Shown one piece after another: positions 29,587 through 40,269 of a stretch of DNA of 64,000 nt. Under the pieces are notes generated by a model. The model was not told where the DNA came from. It did no database searches and was given only the letters and a program-made list of their open reading frames with translations. This stretch comes from Xanthobacter sp. NM-59 (GTDB lineage Bacteria; Pseudomonadota; Alphaproteobacteria; Rhizobiales; Xanthobacteraceae). Position 1 is the stretch's first letter. Every line of letters starts with the position of its first letter. The DNA is taken from NCBI RefSeq assembly GCF_021401125.1, contig NZ_JACBFQ010000002.1, positions 124,001-188,000 on the forward strand. The letters are read 5' to 3'. Position numbers and translations under genes: made by a program.

Positions 29587-30432
29587 TCACTTCAGCTTGC
29601 TGAAGGCGGTGTCGAAGGACAGCGAAGCCACGTAGCGATCGCCGCAGGCGTTGCTCGCGCCGCTGACGAGGGCGCACTGATCGCCGCTCAGGTCGCTGTC
29701 ATAGTAACGCAGGTCGAGGGTAGCGGCCTTGTAGGTGAAGCCGAGACCGACGTTCCAGGTGGTGTAGTCGGGCATGGTGTGGTTGTTCCACGCCACATAG
29801 GCGGTGGTGGTGCCGAGCCACTGATAGCCGAGCTCACCCGACACGTAGAAGCCGACATCCTGCACCGGGCTGTACTTGCTGAAGTCGAGCTTCAAAGTAC
29901 CGGACAGGTAGGTCTCGGTGGCGCCCGAACCGGCGTAGCTGTCGCCGTAGTACAGGTTCGCGCCGACAGTGATCATGTCGTTGAACGCGTAGGTCGGCTT
30001 GAAGTAGATTTCCCAGTAGTTGTAGTCCGTGTCCTTCCACTCGTCGGGCCAAGCCAGGCCGTTCGAGCCACCCGGATACGCGTAGTACACGAAGCCGGCG
30101 TCGAGGGTCAGGCCACCCCAGGAGTGACGCAGGCCGGCATAGAGGTCGATCTCAGCCGAGCCGGTGGACAGGAAGGAGACGTTCGAAGCCCAGATGCCGG
30201 CATAGAACCAGTCGAGAGCCTGGAACTCGGCATAGCCCTGAACGGCAGCGTTGCCATTGGTCTGGGTGATGCCGCGGAACACGTAGTCGGTGGTCAGCTT
30301 GGTGCCGAAAGCGATGTCCCAGGCCGGGGCCGCAGGCTCGGGTGCCGCAGCCTTCACCGGATAGGACAGATCGGCCGCCGAGGCGGCTCCGGCGAACAGC
30401 ATGGACGCGGCGACCAGTGCAATCTTTTTCAT
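29587..30432 (-). CDS. TorF family putative porin
   Basis: 281 residues. A signal peptide (MKKIALVAASMLFAGAASA, cut before ADLSYP) is followed by a short Ala/Pro spacer. Then come alternating amphipathic strands rich in Tyr, Trp and Phe (FGTKLTTDYVFRGITQTNGN, AGLRHSWGGLTLDAGFVYYA). It ends in a strand (RYVASLSFDTAFSKLK) rather than the classical terminal Phe. This matches the TorF putative porin family, outer membrane channels of unknown substrate. It has its own terminator and an AT-rich leader with an 8-bp hairpin. GC content and codon use look like a well-expressed gene. Confidence 0.87.
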   Translation of the reverse strand: MKKIALVAASMLFAGAASAADLSYPVKAAAPEPAAPAWDIAFGTKLTTDYVFRGITQTNGNAAVQGYAEFQALDWFYAGIWASNVSFLSTGSAEIDLYAGLRHSWGGLTLDAGFVYYAYPGGSNGLAWPDEWKDTDYNYWEIYFKPTYAFNDMITVGANLYYGDSYAGSGATETYLSGTLKLDFSKYSPVQDVGFYVSGELGYQWLGTTTAYVAWNNHTMPDYTTWNVGLGFTYKAATLDLRYYDSDLSGDQCALVSGASNACGDRYVASLSFDTAFSKLK

Positions 30433-30444
30433 ATGTATGTACCC

Positions 30445-30481
30445 CAGCAGAGATTTAAGGAGATAAAAATCAACTCTGCTG
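30445..30481 (-). promoter_or_regulatory. Leader hairpin of the porin mRNA
   Basis: CAGCAGAG (30445-30452) and CTCTGCTG (30474-30481) are perfect inverted repeats around 21 AT-rich bases, ending 12 bp before the porin ATG. A 5' leader stem of this sort often stabilises mRNA or serves small-RNA control of porins; it could also be an operator. Confidence 0.5.
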
Positions 30482-30642
30482 CGAAGTCCAATACGAAAAA
30501 AAAGGCATGTCGTGCTTCCATTTTAGGCAAACCCGCATGAATGCTGGATTTCTGTGTTGCCATTCGGCAACGCTTAGGGCCGAACTGGAATTCAAGCATC
30601 TTCCTGACAGGAAAACCCGCAACCCAGCATGCCCCAAAACCG

Positions 30643-31395
30643 TCACGGACGCGTCATGAGAAGGGGCCGATTTCGCTCCGGGACCCGCGCCCAGGTACCG
30701 TCATCCTGCCGGGCGAAGCGAATCGTTGTCCCGGCGGCAACACCTCGGACCAGGATGTTGCCTCCGGACAATTCCCAGGTCGAAGCGCCGAAACGGGTCA
30801 GGATCTCGTCGCAGTCCGGCGCCACCCGCAGCCGGTAGCGCCCCTCGGCGGCGGGCGTCTCCTCGAAGGTCCAGCGGCACACCGGCGCGGCGCCGCGCTC
30901 GCGCGACAGGAGCCACTCCCCCATGACCTCCTCTGCCGTCGCCGGCAGCGCATCGGAAGCCGCGGGCGGACCGAGGAAATAGACGCCATCGCCCTCCCTC
31001 AGCGCCTCGAAGCTGCCGCCGGTCGCCTCGGTGAACTCGGCCACGAGCCCGCCCCGGGCATTCAAAAGGCGGATCGACCCGGAAGCGTCGGGGATCCATG
31101 CGGTCACCTGCGGAATGAAGGCGATGGCCGTGCAGGCCGCCGGGTCGAGCTGCACCGCCAGCCCCGCACCGGCGGGCTCCTGCGCCAGGGTCAGGTCGCA
31201 GCGGCGCTCGCCATCGGCACTGGTGAGGCGAAACGGTCCGGCAAGGCGGGCCGCCATCTGGCGCGCGGCGGCGTCGATCTTCGCATCCGCGACCACCGTT
31301 CCGCCGCCACCCGGGGCCTGCGCGAAAGCCGCCCCCGAAGCCCACAGCGACACCATGGCGAGCAGCGCACCCGCGCCCATGGACCGAACCGGCAT
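30643..31395 (-). CDS. Periplasmic protein with two Inh-like domains
   Basis: 250 residues. A Sec signal peptide (MPVRSMGAGALLAMVSLWAS, then GAAFAQA) is followed by two segments each resembling the AprI/Inh inhibitor fold: residues ~45-140 (LAGPFRLTSADGERRCDLTL with a later Cys) and ~155-250 (VMGEWLLSRERGAAPVCRWTF with VAPDCDE). Each holds one Cys pair, as in Inh. It would inhibit proteases or lysozyme-like enzymes in the periplasm; the target is unknown. The ATG at 31395 has GGGGAG 9 nt upstream. It is 78 bp downstream of the hydroxyacid dehydrogenase stop on the same strand. Confidence 0.75.
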   Translation of the reverse strand: MPVRSMGAGALLAMVSLWASGAAFAQAPGGGGTVVADAKIDAAARQMAARLAGPFRLTSADGERRCDLTLAQEPAGAGLAVQLDPAACTAIAFIPQVTAWIPDASGSIRLLNARGGLVAEFTEATGGSFEALREGDGVYFLGPPAASDALPATAEEVMGEWLLSRERGAAPVCRWTFEETPAAEGRYRLRVAPDCDEILTRFGASTWELSGGNILVRGVAAGTTIRFARQDDGTWARVPERNRPLLMTRP

Positions 31396-31473
31396 CGCAG
31401 ATCTCCCCTCACGCCCGATTGAGAGCATTGTCCGCCCGGCTTGGGCCGCGTCAATGGCGCGGCCCACCCTCTG

Positions 31474-32430
31474 TCAGCGACGCGGCCAGGGCGTCTCGGG
31501 CACCGGAGTGAGCGGCCCCCTGCCCTCGAACCACGACACCAGATTGTCCACCACCAGCTGCCCCATGGCCGTGCGCGTATGGACGGTGGCCGAGCCCACA
31601 TGCGGCAGCAGCACCACATTATCGAGCGAGAAGAACGCCTCGGGCACATGGGGCTCATGGGCGAACACGTCGAGCCCCGCCGCCAGGATGGTTCGCGCCT
31701 GAAGCGCCGCCAGCAGCGCCGCCTCATCCACCACGGAGCCGCGCGCCACGTTCACCAGCACCCCCTGCGGGCCCAGCGCGGCGAGCACCTCGGCATTCAC
31801 CATGTGGCGGGTGGCCGGGCCGCCCGGCACGATCACCACCATCGTGTCGACCGCGCCAGCCATGGTCATGAGGTCGGGGAAATGGGTGTAGGCGAGGTCG
31901 GGCACCGGCCGGCGGCTGTGATAGACGACGCCGACGCCGAACGCCTCCAGGCGCCGGGCGATGGCGCGGCCGATGCGTCCCATCCCGAGCATGCCCACCA
32001 TGCGCCCCCGCAAGGTTGCGGTGAGGGGAAACGCCCCCTTCACCCACTCGCCCGCGCGCACGAAGCGATCCGCCTGGGGCAGGCAGCGCACCGTGGCCAG
32101 CAGCAGGCCAAGGGTGAGGTCCGCCACCTCCTCGTCCAGGACGTCCGGCGTATGGGTCACGACGATGTCGCGGGCGGCTGCGGCCGCCGCATCCACCGTG
32201 TCATAGCCGACGCCGAAATTGGCGATGATCTCCAGCGCCGGCAGGCGATCCATCAGCGCCCCGTCCACCCGCGCGGCGCCCCGGGTGGCGATGGCGCGCA
32301 CCGACGCCGGATCGAGCGAATCGAGCTCCGCGAGCGGACGCAACGTGAAGTGCCCCGCCAGCTGCGGCTCCACCACCTGTTCCATGACCGGCCCGGTGAG
32401 CAGGAGGGTCGGGCGAGCAGGCGTGGTCAT
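31474..32430 (-). CDS. D-2-hydroxyacid dehydrogenase (hydroxypyruvate/glyoxylate reductase type)
   Basis: 318 residues. NAD(P)-binding motif GMGRIGRAIARRLEAFG near residue 150. Catalytic Arg in VNVARGSVVDE, Glu in FAHEPHVP and His in LLPHVGSAT are all present. The closest functional group is GhrB-like glyoxylate/hydroxypyruvate reductase, but substrate cannot be fixed. The ATG at 32430 begins MTTPARPTLLLTGP. It precedes the two-domain Inh gene on the same strand; that neighbour gives no functional hint. Confidence 0.9.
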   Translation of the reverse strand: MTTPARPTLLLTGPVMEQVVEPQLAGHFTLRPLAELDSLDPASVRAIATRGAARVDGALMDRLPALEIIANFGVGYDTVDAAAAAARDIVVTHTPDVLDEEVADLTLGLLLATVRCLPQADRFVRAGEWVKGAFPLTATLRGRMVGMLGMGRIGRAIARRLEAFGVGVVYHSRRPVPDLAYTHFPDLMTMAGAVDTMVVIVPGGPATRHMVNAEVLAALGPQGVLVNVARGSVVDEAALLAALQARTILAAGLDVFAHEPHVPEAFFSLDNVVLLPHVGSATVHTRTAMGQLVVDNLVSWFEGRGPLTPVPETPWPRR

Positions 32431-32713
32431 GGCGGCGGTCTCCCTGGATCAGGCCCCGTTCCACGGAATCGGGGTCATGCCGAACCTTATTGAGCTGACG
32501 CGGCGTCCGCGCGCGGAGCGGTGTCCGCGTCGCGCAACAGCGCGCCGGCGACGGCGCGAACCTGTTTAAGACCGCCGTCGGCCGCCCTCAAGCGCCGCGC
32601 GACTTCCCCTGCGAAGCTTTGCCCGCTTGCCGCAGCGCCCGGGCCATGGCACCGGTTAGGCGTTGCACAGACGCTTTTGTAAGCAACAATTCTTATTGAG
32701 GCAGGAGGTGGGG

Positions 32714-33214
32714 ATGATCGAGCGGCTGATCGAATCGATTCTGTTCCGCAGCCGCTGGATCATGGCGCCATTCTATCTGGGGCTGGTGGTCGCGCTGTTC
32801 GTGCTGCTGTTCAAGTTCGGGTCGGAGGTGGTGCATTTCGTCACCCACGCCCTGGGCGCCAGCGAGAGTGACACCATTCTCGGCATCCTGGCGCTGGTGG
32901 ACCTGACGCTGACCGGCAATCTGGTGCTCATCGTCATCTTCTCGGGATACGAGAATTTCGTGTCGAAGATCGACCCGGCCGGCCATCCCGACTGGCCGGA
33001 ATGGATGACGCGCGTGGACTTCACCGGCCTCAAGCAGAAGCTGCTGGCCTCCATCGTCGCCATCTCGGCCATCCAGCTCCTGAAAGCCTTCATGGACCTT
33101 CCCAAGGGCTACAGCCAGGACACGCTGACCTGGCTCGTCATCATCCATGTGGTGTTCGTGGGGTCGAGCCTGCTGCTCGCCTGGTCGGACAAGCTCTCCG
33201 GCAACAAGCACTGA
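32714..33214 (+). CDS. YqhA/UPF0114 family inner membrane protein
   Basis: 166 residues. Matches UPF0114 (YqhA): MIERLIESILFRSRWIMAPF at the start, then three more helices (GILALVDLTLTGNLVLIVIF, LLASIVAISAIQLLKAF, LTWLVIIHVVFVGSSLLLAW). The conserved cytoplasmic segment is GYENFVSKID. Function unknown in all organisms. The ATG at 32714 has a perfect AGGAGGTG upstream, so the 17 extra codons open in frame before it are not used. A small DUF3096 gene follows after 246 bp. Confidence 0.9.
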   Translation: MIERLIESILFRSRWIMAPFYLGLVVALFVLLFKFGSEVVHFVTHALGASESDTILGILALVDLTLTGNLVLIVIFSGYENFVSKIDPAGHPDWPEWMTRVDFTGLKQKLLASIVAISAIQLLKAFMDLPKGYSQDTLTWLVIIHVVFVGSSLLLAWSDKLSGNKH

Positions 33215-33460
33215 GAACCATCATGCGGCAGGGGAGAGCGGCGTCCGCGGAGGCCGCCTCCACACCGGGCTGAAGAAATAGGCACGCCTTCATCTTCAGC
33301 AGAACAGGGCCTTTTGCAATGCAACGGGCTTCCCGTCGGCGCCAAGGCCGGGCCAAGCCCGCCGTGGAGCGAAAATCTAGCGAGCCGGCATCGCATCTCA
33401 CCTTGAGAAATCCTGCGTGAGGGTGCAGAACGTTGCGCGCCCGGGGGTGGAGCGTTCACA

Positions 33461-33601
33461 ATGCATTTCAACATGGTCATCATTCAGCCGGCGGTGGCGT
33501 TGATCGCAGGCGTGCTGATCCTTGTTTTTCCCCGCCTTCTCAATGTGCTGGTGGCGCTCTACCTGATCCTCGTCGGGCTCACGGGTTTGCTGGGCCAATA
33601 A
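33461..33601 (+). CDS. DUF3096 small membrane protein
   Basis: 46 residues, almost entirely two hydrophobic segments: IIQPAVALIAGVLILVF and LLNVLVALYLILVGLTGLLG, joined by PR. It matches DUF3096, a family of ~45-60 residue membrane proteins of unknown function (by recognition of QPAVALIAGxLILxxPRLLN). ATG at 33461; a GGTGGAG is about 11 nt upstream. It lies alone before ppdK. Confidence 0.82.
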   Translation: MHFNMVIIQPAVALIAGVLILVFPRLLNVLVALYLILVGLTGLLGQ

Positions 33602-33730
33602 GGATTTCGCCCAAATAACGACGAAAGGAGCGCCCTAGAACCTGCCGGTGCGGTTGATGCCTGTTGCACTGCGAGCTAAAGCATCCGCCCATCCAGCAAG
33701 TCCCGCGCCCCTCCACAAGGGATCTCTTAG

Positions 33731-36400
<2,670 letters not shown>

Positions 36401-36443
36401 ACCACCCGTCGCACGGCCCCGTGCGATCCTGCGCCTCATTCGC

Positions 36444-36473
36444 CCGCCGATGTTTCAGCCGTAACATCGGCGG
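36444..36473 (+). terminator. Hairpin after ppdK
   Basis: CCGCCGATGTT (36444-36454) and AACATCGGCGG (36463-36473) form an 11-bp perfect stem with loop TCAGCCGT, 44 bp after the ppdK stop. It has no T-run and sits 3 bp before the GGAGG of the next gene, so it may be a terminator, an attenuator or a processing site. Confidence 0.55.
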
Positions 36474-36512
36474 TGCGGAGGAACCACGATAGCGACGCGT
36501 ACGTTTCGTCAG

Positions 36513-37052
36513 ATGGCAGTGCTGGCTCTCGCCGGCGCTGCCTTTTTCATATCGGCGGCGCCCGGCCGCGCGGTCGAGCTGGACAATTTCCTGACTGGCC
36601 TCGATGAATGCGCGTTCCCCAAGAAAGGGAGCCCGTTCGCGGTGTTCGCCATCTCCATGCTGGAGCGCTATGGCAACCGGCCCGGCAATCCGCGCGGATA
36701 CTCCGCCGACCGCACCGATGTCATGCTCACGGTGCCGCCGGACCTGGAGAGCGCCTTCGGCCCGCCGAGCACGCACAATTACGGGGAATATACCCAGGTC
36801 GTGGTGCCGGTGGACGGGACCTTCGGCGGGCTACCGGTGAGCAACATGCAGTTCACCTTCGGCAACCGCAACGGCATTAAGGCCCTGCTCATCACCTTCG
36901 CCGCCAGCCATTCAGACGTGGCCGTGGTGTTCGGCGATTCCATCGAGCGCGGAGACGAGGCCGGCCAGGATGCAGGCTTCCGCGGCGACGGCTATTCGGC
37001 CGAGATCCCCCCCGGCGAACCGGGCCGCATCAGCTGCGACTGGTCGAGCTGA
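36513..37052 (+). CDS. Secreted protein of unknown function
   Basis: 179 residues from the ATG at 36513. The N-terminus is a Sec signal peptide core (MAVLALAGAAFFISAAPGRA, cut before VELDNF). The mature part has a Cys near its start (LDECAFPKK) and one near its end (GRISCDWSS), which may pair. No family recognised. The ATG lacks a ribosome binding site and the signal peptide lacks its basic N-region. The frame is open upstream, and a perfect GGAGGA lies 7-8 nt before an in-frame ATA at 36489, which would add IATRTFRQ. A start at ATA is therefore possible. Confidence 0.7.
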   Translation: MAVLALAGAAFFISAAPGRAVELDNFLTGLDECAFPKKGSPFAVFAISMLERYGNRPGNPRGYSADRTDVMLTVPPDLESAFGPPSTHNYGEYTQVVVPVDGTFGGLPVSNMQFTFGNRNGIKALLITFAASHSDVAVVFGDSIERGDEAGQDAGFRGDGYSAEIPPGEPGRISCDWSS

Positions 37053-37180
37053 GCCGCGCCCGGCGCTACCCTTTCATTAACCATTTCCGCCTAATCTGAG
37101 ACTGTTCCGTGATGCGGAGCGGGGCCAGAGGCGGGCTACCGCGCCGCACGCCTCAGTCGACGAGCGCGCCGCGTCCGGAC

Positions 37181-37217
37181 AAAAAAAATTCGCCCGCCGA
37201 GAAGCCCGGCGGGCGAA
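37181..37217 (-). terminator. Strong Rho-independent terminator
   Basis: An 11-bp perfect stem, TTCGCCCGCCG (37189-37199) with CGGCGGGCGAA (37207-37217), 7-nt loop, followed in the minus-strand transcript by eight U residues (37181-37188). It ends the transcript of the 43-residue gene at 37267. Confidence 0.92.
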
Positions 37218-37266
37218 TGAACCGCTTCACATTGCGGAAGAACGCGTTCCGAAGGAACAGACGCCT

Positions 37267-37398
37267 TCACTCGGCCTCGCTCGCACCCGCCATCGCCGCC
37301 GGCGCGCCAACGTCGCTCGTCTGGCTTGCATTCAGCGCCATGCCAGTGAGCGCATAGCCGAGCACCAGAGCGGCAAACACGGCAATTCGCTTGAACAT
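37267..37398 (-). CDS. 43-residue membrane or exported peptide
   Basis: A basic start (MFKR), one hydrophobic helix (IAVFAALVLGYALTGMAL) and a small acidic/Ala tail (ASQTSDVGAPAAMAGASEAE). It may be a single-pass membrane protein or a secreted peptide. The ATG at 37398 has GGGGTGAAG 2-9 nt upstream and a strong terminator follows 50 bp after the stop, so it is very likely a real, separately transcribed gene. No family recognised. Confidence 0.7.
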   Translation of the reverse strand: MFKRIAVFAALVLGYALTGMALNASQTSDVGAPAAMAGASEAE

Positions 37399-37622
37399 TT
37401 CTTCACCCCGACCCAGAACGTCGCGCCCGAGCTCTCGGCTCCTGTCGACGAATCCCGGCGCGGAATGTGTTCTAGCGCCACAAAGACAAACGGACGATAA
37501 ACGCCGCACAGAAATCACCGCCGCAGCGCACAAGCGTGCCGCCCTGTTGCAGGAATGGCACGCTCGCGCTCCGGTCGCAGCAGCGGCGGCCCCGTGGGAG
37601 CCGCCGGCCGCGAGCCCGGGGC

Positions 37623-38207
37623 TCACTCCTCGACGACGCCTTCCTCGGCCGCCACTTCCGCAGCCACCTCGGCGCGGGCCACGGCCAGCTCGGCCTCGAT
37701 CTCGGCGTCCTCGTCACGGGCCGTGCGCACGTCCTCGCCACGGGCCTGACGCTCGGCCTCGTCGGCGTTGCGGGCGACGTTCACGGTCACGGTGACCTCG
37801 ACTTCCGGGTGCAGGGTCACCGGCACCGGATGCAGGCCGAGGGTCTTGATGGGGTGGTTCAGCACGATCTGGTGGCGGTCCAGCGTGAAGCCGGCGGCCA
37901 CCAGGCCTTCGGCGATGTCACGGGTGGAGACCGAACCGTAGAGCTGACCGCTCTCACCGGCCTGCCGGATGGTGACGATGATCTGGCCGTTGAGCTTCTC
38001 GGCCACCACCTCGGCGTCCTTGCGACGCTCCAGGTTCCGGGCCTCGAGCTCCACCTTCATGTGCTCGAAGCGCTCGCGGTTGGCCTTGGTGGCACGCAGG
38101 GCCTTGCCATTGGGCAGCAGGTAGTTGCGGCCGAAACCGTCGCGCACCTTCACCACTTCGCCCATCTGGCCGAGCTTGGCAACGCGCTCAAGAAGAATGA
38201 CGTCCAT
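37623..38207 (-). CDS. rplI: 50S ribosomal protein L9 (bL9)
   Basis: 194 residues. [21 protein letters not shown] at the start is the bL9 signature, followed by [14 protein letters not shown]. bL9 binds 23S rRNA near L1. The C-terminal ~45 residues are an acidic, Ala/Glu-rich extension ([20 protein letters not shown]) typical of alphaproteobacteria. It is the last gene of rpsF-rpsR-DUF2232-rplI. Confidence 0.97.
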   Translation of the reverse strand: MDVILLERVAKLGQMGEVVKVRDGFGRNYLLPNGKALRATKANRERFEHMKVELEARNLERRKDAEVVAEKLNGQIIVTIRQAGESGQLYGSVSTRDIAEGLVAAGFTLDRHQIVLNHPIKTLGLHPVPVTLHPEVEVTVTVNVARNADEAERQARGEDVRTARDEDAEIEAELAVARAEVAAEVAAEEGVVEE

Positions 38208-38252
38208 TTGTATCTCCTGGAATGTTCATGTGTCCGAGATTGGGGAAGCCGC

Positions 38253-39200
38253 TCAGCGCCCCCCGGTCGCCGGCGGCGGCAGACCGTCGGCGAGGCGCGA
38301 GCGGAAATCGAAGATGGCGTCGGTGAAGCCCAGCACCGCCATCGCCAGCACGGGCCAGCCCAACACCAAAGTGGTGAGCCAGACCCCCGCCAGAACTAGA
38401 AAACGCGAACCGGACCCCACGGTAATGGCATGCACCACCGCAAAGCCCTGCAAGGCGAAGCCCAGCACCAGGGTCGCGGCCGCGACCGATCCGGCGAGCC
38501 CCAGCATGCCCGGCAGCAGCGTCACCACCATCGCGACAGCAAGTGCGAAGCCGGCGATCCGGGGCAGGTGCAGGCCGGAAATCTGCGGCCAAGGCCGCGC
38601 CAGACGATCCGAGATCCGCGCCGCACGGCCCGCCAGATAGAGGCAGAACAGCTGGGATACCATGGTGATGAGACCAGCCATGGGCGGCAGCACATGGGCC
38701 ATGAAGGCGCCCAGGCTCTCCGCATCGTCACCAGGACTGCCCGCGGGTACACCCACCATGGCGTCGAACGCCACCGTCACCGCAGCCTTGTAGGACTCAT
38801 AGTCCGTGGCCATGGACAACACCGCCACCCAGACCCCCACGGTGGCGAACGCCGCGGCGAGCAGAACCAGGCGCCCCACCGGAAACCATGCAAGCTGCTC
38901 CGGATCGGCTTCGTCGGAGCGCGCCAGCATGGCGGCATAGGCCAATGCGAAAGCGGGTGCCCCAATGCCCACCGCATAGGCGAGCAGGAAGGCGCCTCCG
39001 AACATCAGGCCGAGGCCGACGCTGGCGAGCACCACGGAAAGTCCGGCTGCAATGGGGGAGAAGGCGATGCCGGCGATCATGACCGGCAGCGGCGCCAGAT
39101 AGAAGAGCGGGACAGCCAGCACCGATCCCGCCGCGACACCGGCGGCAAGCAGAGCGGAGGCCGCAGCAGCGGCAATGGCGATGAGAAGGATCGGTCCCAT
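38253..39200 (-). CDS. DUF2232 membrane protein
   Basis: 315 residues with eight or so hydrophobic helices beginning GPILLIAIAAAAASALLAAG. Matches DUF2232 (YybS-like), integral membrane proteins of unknown function often encoded among ribosomal protein genes. Here it sits between rpsR (132 bp) and rplI (45 bp) on the same strand. Firmicutes YybS has a similar position near rplI, suggesting an old functional link. No catalytic motif is visible. Confidence 0.87.
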   Translation of the reverse strand: MGPILLIAIAAAAASALLAAGVAAGSVLAVPLFYLAPLPVMIAGIAFSPIAAGLSVVLASVGLGLMFGGAFLLAYAVGIGAPAFALAYAAMLARSDEADPEQLAWFPVGRLVLLAAAFATVGVWVAVLSMATDYESYKAAVTVAFDAMVGVPAGSPGDDAESLGAFMAHVLPPMAGLITMVSQLFCLYLAGRAARISDRLARPWPQISGLHLPRIAGFALAVAMVVTLLPGMLGLAGSVAAATLVLGFALQGFAVVHAITVGSGSRFLVLAGVWLTTLVLGWPVLAMAVLGFTDAIFDFRSRLADGLPPPATGGR

Positions 39201-39332
39201 TCGACGAGCTGTCCCGCATGCGAGCGGTTAGAGGCGGATCAATCCGCCCCAGCCAGCGCCCCGGAGGTCATTCCCCGCGACGTGTCGTGCGTGGAGGGGC
39301 CGCCGGAACGGCCCCTCGCAAAGAGCGTGTGA

Positions 39333-39593
39333 TCAGCGGATCACGAACGGCAGCAGGCCCAGGAAGCGGGCGCGCTTGATGGCGGCCGCCAGCTCGCGCT
39401 GCTTCTTGGCGGAAACCGCCGTGATGCGCGAGGGGACGATCTTGCCGCGCTCGGAAATGTAGCGCTGCAGGAGCCGCACGTCCTTGTAGTCGATCTTCGG
39501 CGCGTTAGGGCCGGAGAAGGGGCAGGTCTTGCGACGACGGAAGAAGGGACGGCGCTGGCCGCCGCCGGCGCCACCGGTCGGAGCGAAAGCCAT
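39333..39593 (-). CDS. rpsR: 30S ribosomal protein S18 (bS18)
   Basis: 86 residues. After a Gly/Arg-rich start comes [20 protein letters not shown], then [20 protein letters not shown], the bS18 core (single Cys as is common). Binds 16S rRNA with S6. Its ATG overlaps the rpsF stop (TGATG at 39593-39595), so the two are coupled. Confidence 0.97.
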   Translation of the reverse strand: MAFAPTGGAGGGQRRPFFRRRKTCPFSGPNAPKIDYKDVRLLQRYISERGKIVPSRITAVSAKKQRELAAAIKRARFLGLLPFVIR

Positions 39594-40033
39594 CAGTTCT
39601 CCTCCTCGCTCTGCTGGGTCTCTTCAGCCGGACGCGGACGGCGCGGACGGTCCTCACGGCCGCCGAAACCACGGTCGCCGCGCTCACCGCGCTCGCCGCG
39701 ATCCTCGCGGTCACGCTTCTGGAGCATGGCCGACGGGCCTTCCTCGTGCTCCTCGACGCGCAGCGTGAGGGAGCGCAGGACGTCCTCGTCGATGCGCTGC
39801 TGACGCTCCAGCTCCTGGATCGCCGCCGCCGGGGCGGTGATGTTCAGCAGCGTGAAGTGCGCCTTGCGGTTCTTGTTCATGCGATAGGTGAGGGACTTCA
39901 CGCCCCAGTACTCGGTCTTGCCGACCGAGCCACCATTCGCCTCGATGACACCCTTGAAACGGGTGGTAAGTTCCTCGACTTGCTGCGCCGTAACATCCTG
40001 GCGCGCGAGGAACACGTGCTCGTAAAGCGGCAT
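39593..40033 (-). CDS. rpsF: 30S ribosomal protein S6 (bS6)
   Basis: 146 residues starting [14 protein letters not shown], the standard bS6 beginning; the frame is open 42 codons further upstream but those are not family-like. The core ([19 protein letters not shown]) matches bS6, with an acidic/Arg C-terminal extension ([20 protein letters not shown]) as in other alphaproteobacteria. Heterodimerises with S18. A 180-nt leader with hairpins and a good promoter lie upstream, where S6-S18 autoregulation is known in many bacteria. Confidence 0.96.
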   Translation of the reverse strand: MPLYEHVFLARQDVTAQQVEELTTRFKGVIEANGGSVGKTEYWGVKSLTYRMNKNRKAHFTLLNITAPAAAIQELERQQRIDEDVLRSLTLRVEEHEEGPSAMLQKRDREDRGERGERGDRGFGGREDRPRRPRPAEETQQSEEEN

Positions 40034-40215
40034 GTGCTCATTCGCCTTTCGTTGTCTCCGTCCACCGGCGCCGAGCCCTTCTCGCCTTTTCCGAAAGGCG
40101 CGAAGCACGGAAGGCGGGGACACGGGACGACGGGCTTTTCGCCCTGCCCTTCCGCTCATCCCGATGGGATGGGCGCAATGGCCGTCCGTTCAGCCCCCGG
40201 CCGGGTGCGACGGAA
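40034..40215 (-). promoter_or_regulatory. Possible S6:S18 autoregulatory leader
   Basis: The leader has two compact hairpins: CGCCTTT/AAAGGCG with loop CGGA (40083-40100, read on the minus strand) and GGGC-GAAAA-GCCC near 40130. S6-S18 complexes repress their own operon through a leader RNA in many bacteria (known). I cannot confirm the specific motif here; the assignment is inference from position. Confidence 0.35.
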
Positions 40216-40221
40216 GCGGCG

Positions 40222-40249
40222 CGTATAGCAGGTTTCAGCGGAAAGGCAA
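40222..40249 (-). promoter_or_regulatory. Sigma-70 promoter of the rpsF operon
   Basis: On the minus strand TTGCCT (40244-40249), a 16-bp spacer and TATACG (40222-40227) form a good sigma-70 pair. Predicted transcription starts near 40215, giving a leader of about 180 nt before rpsF. Confidence 0.6.
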
Positions 40250-40269
40250 GCTGCCGCCTCGCCGGGCTT

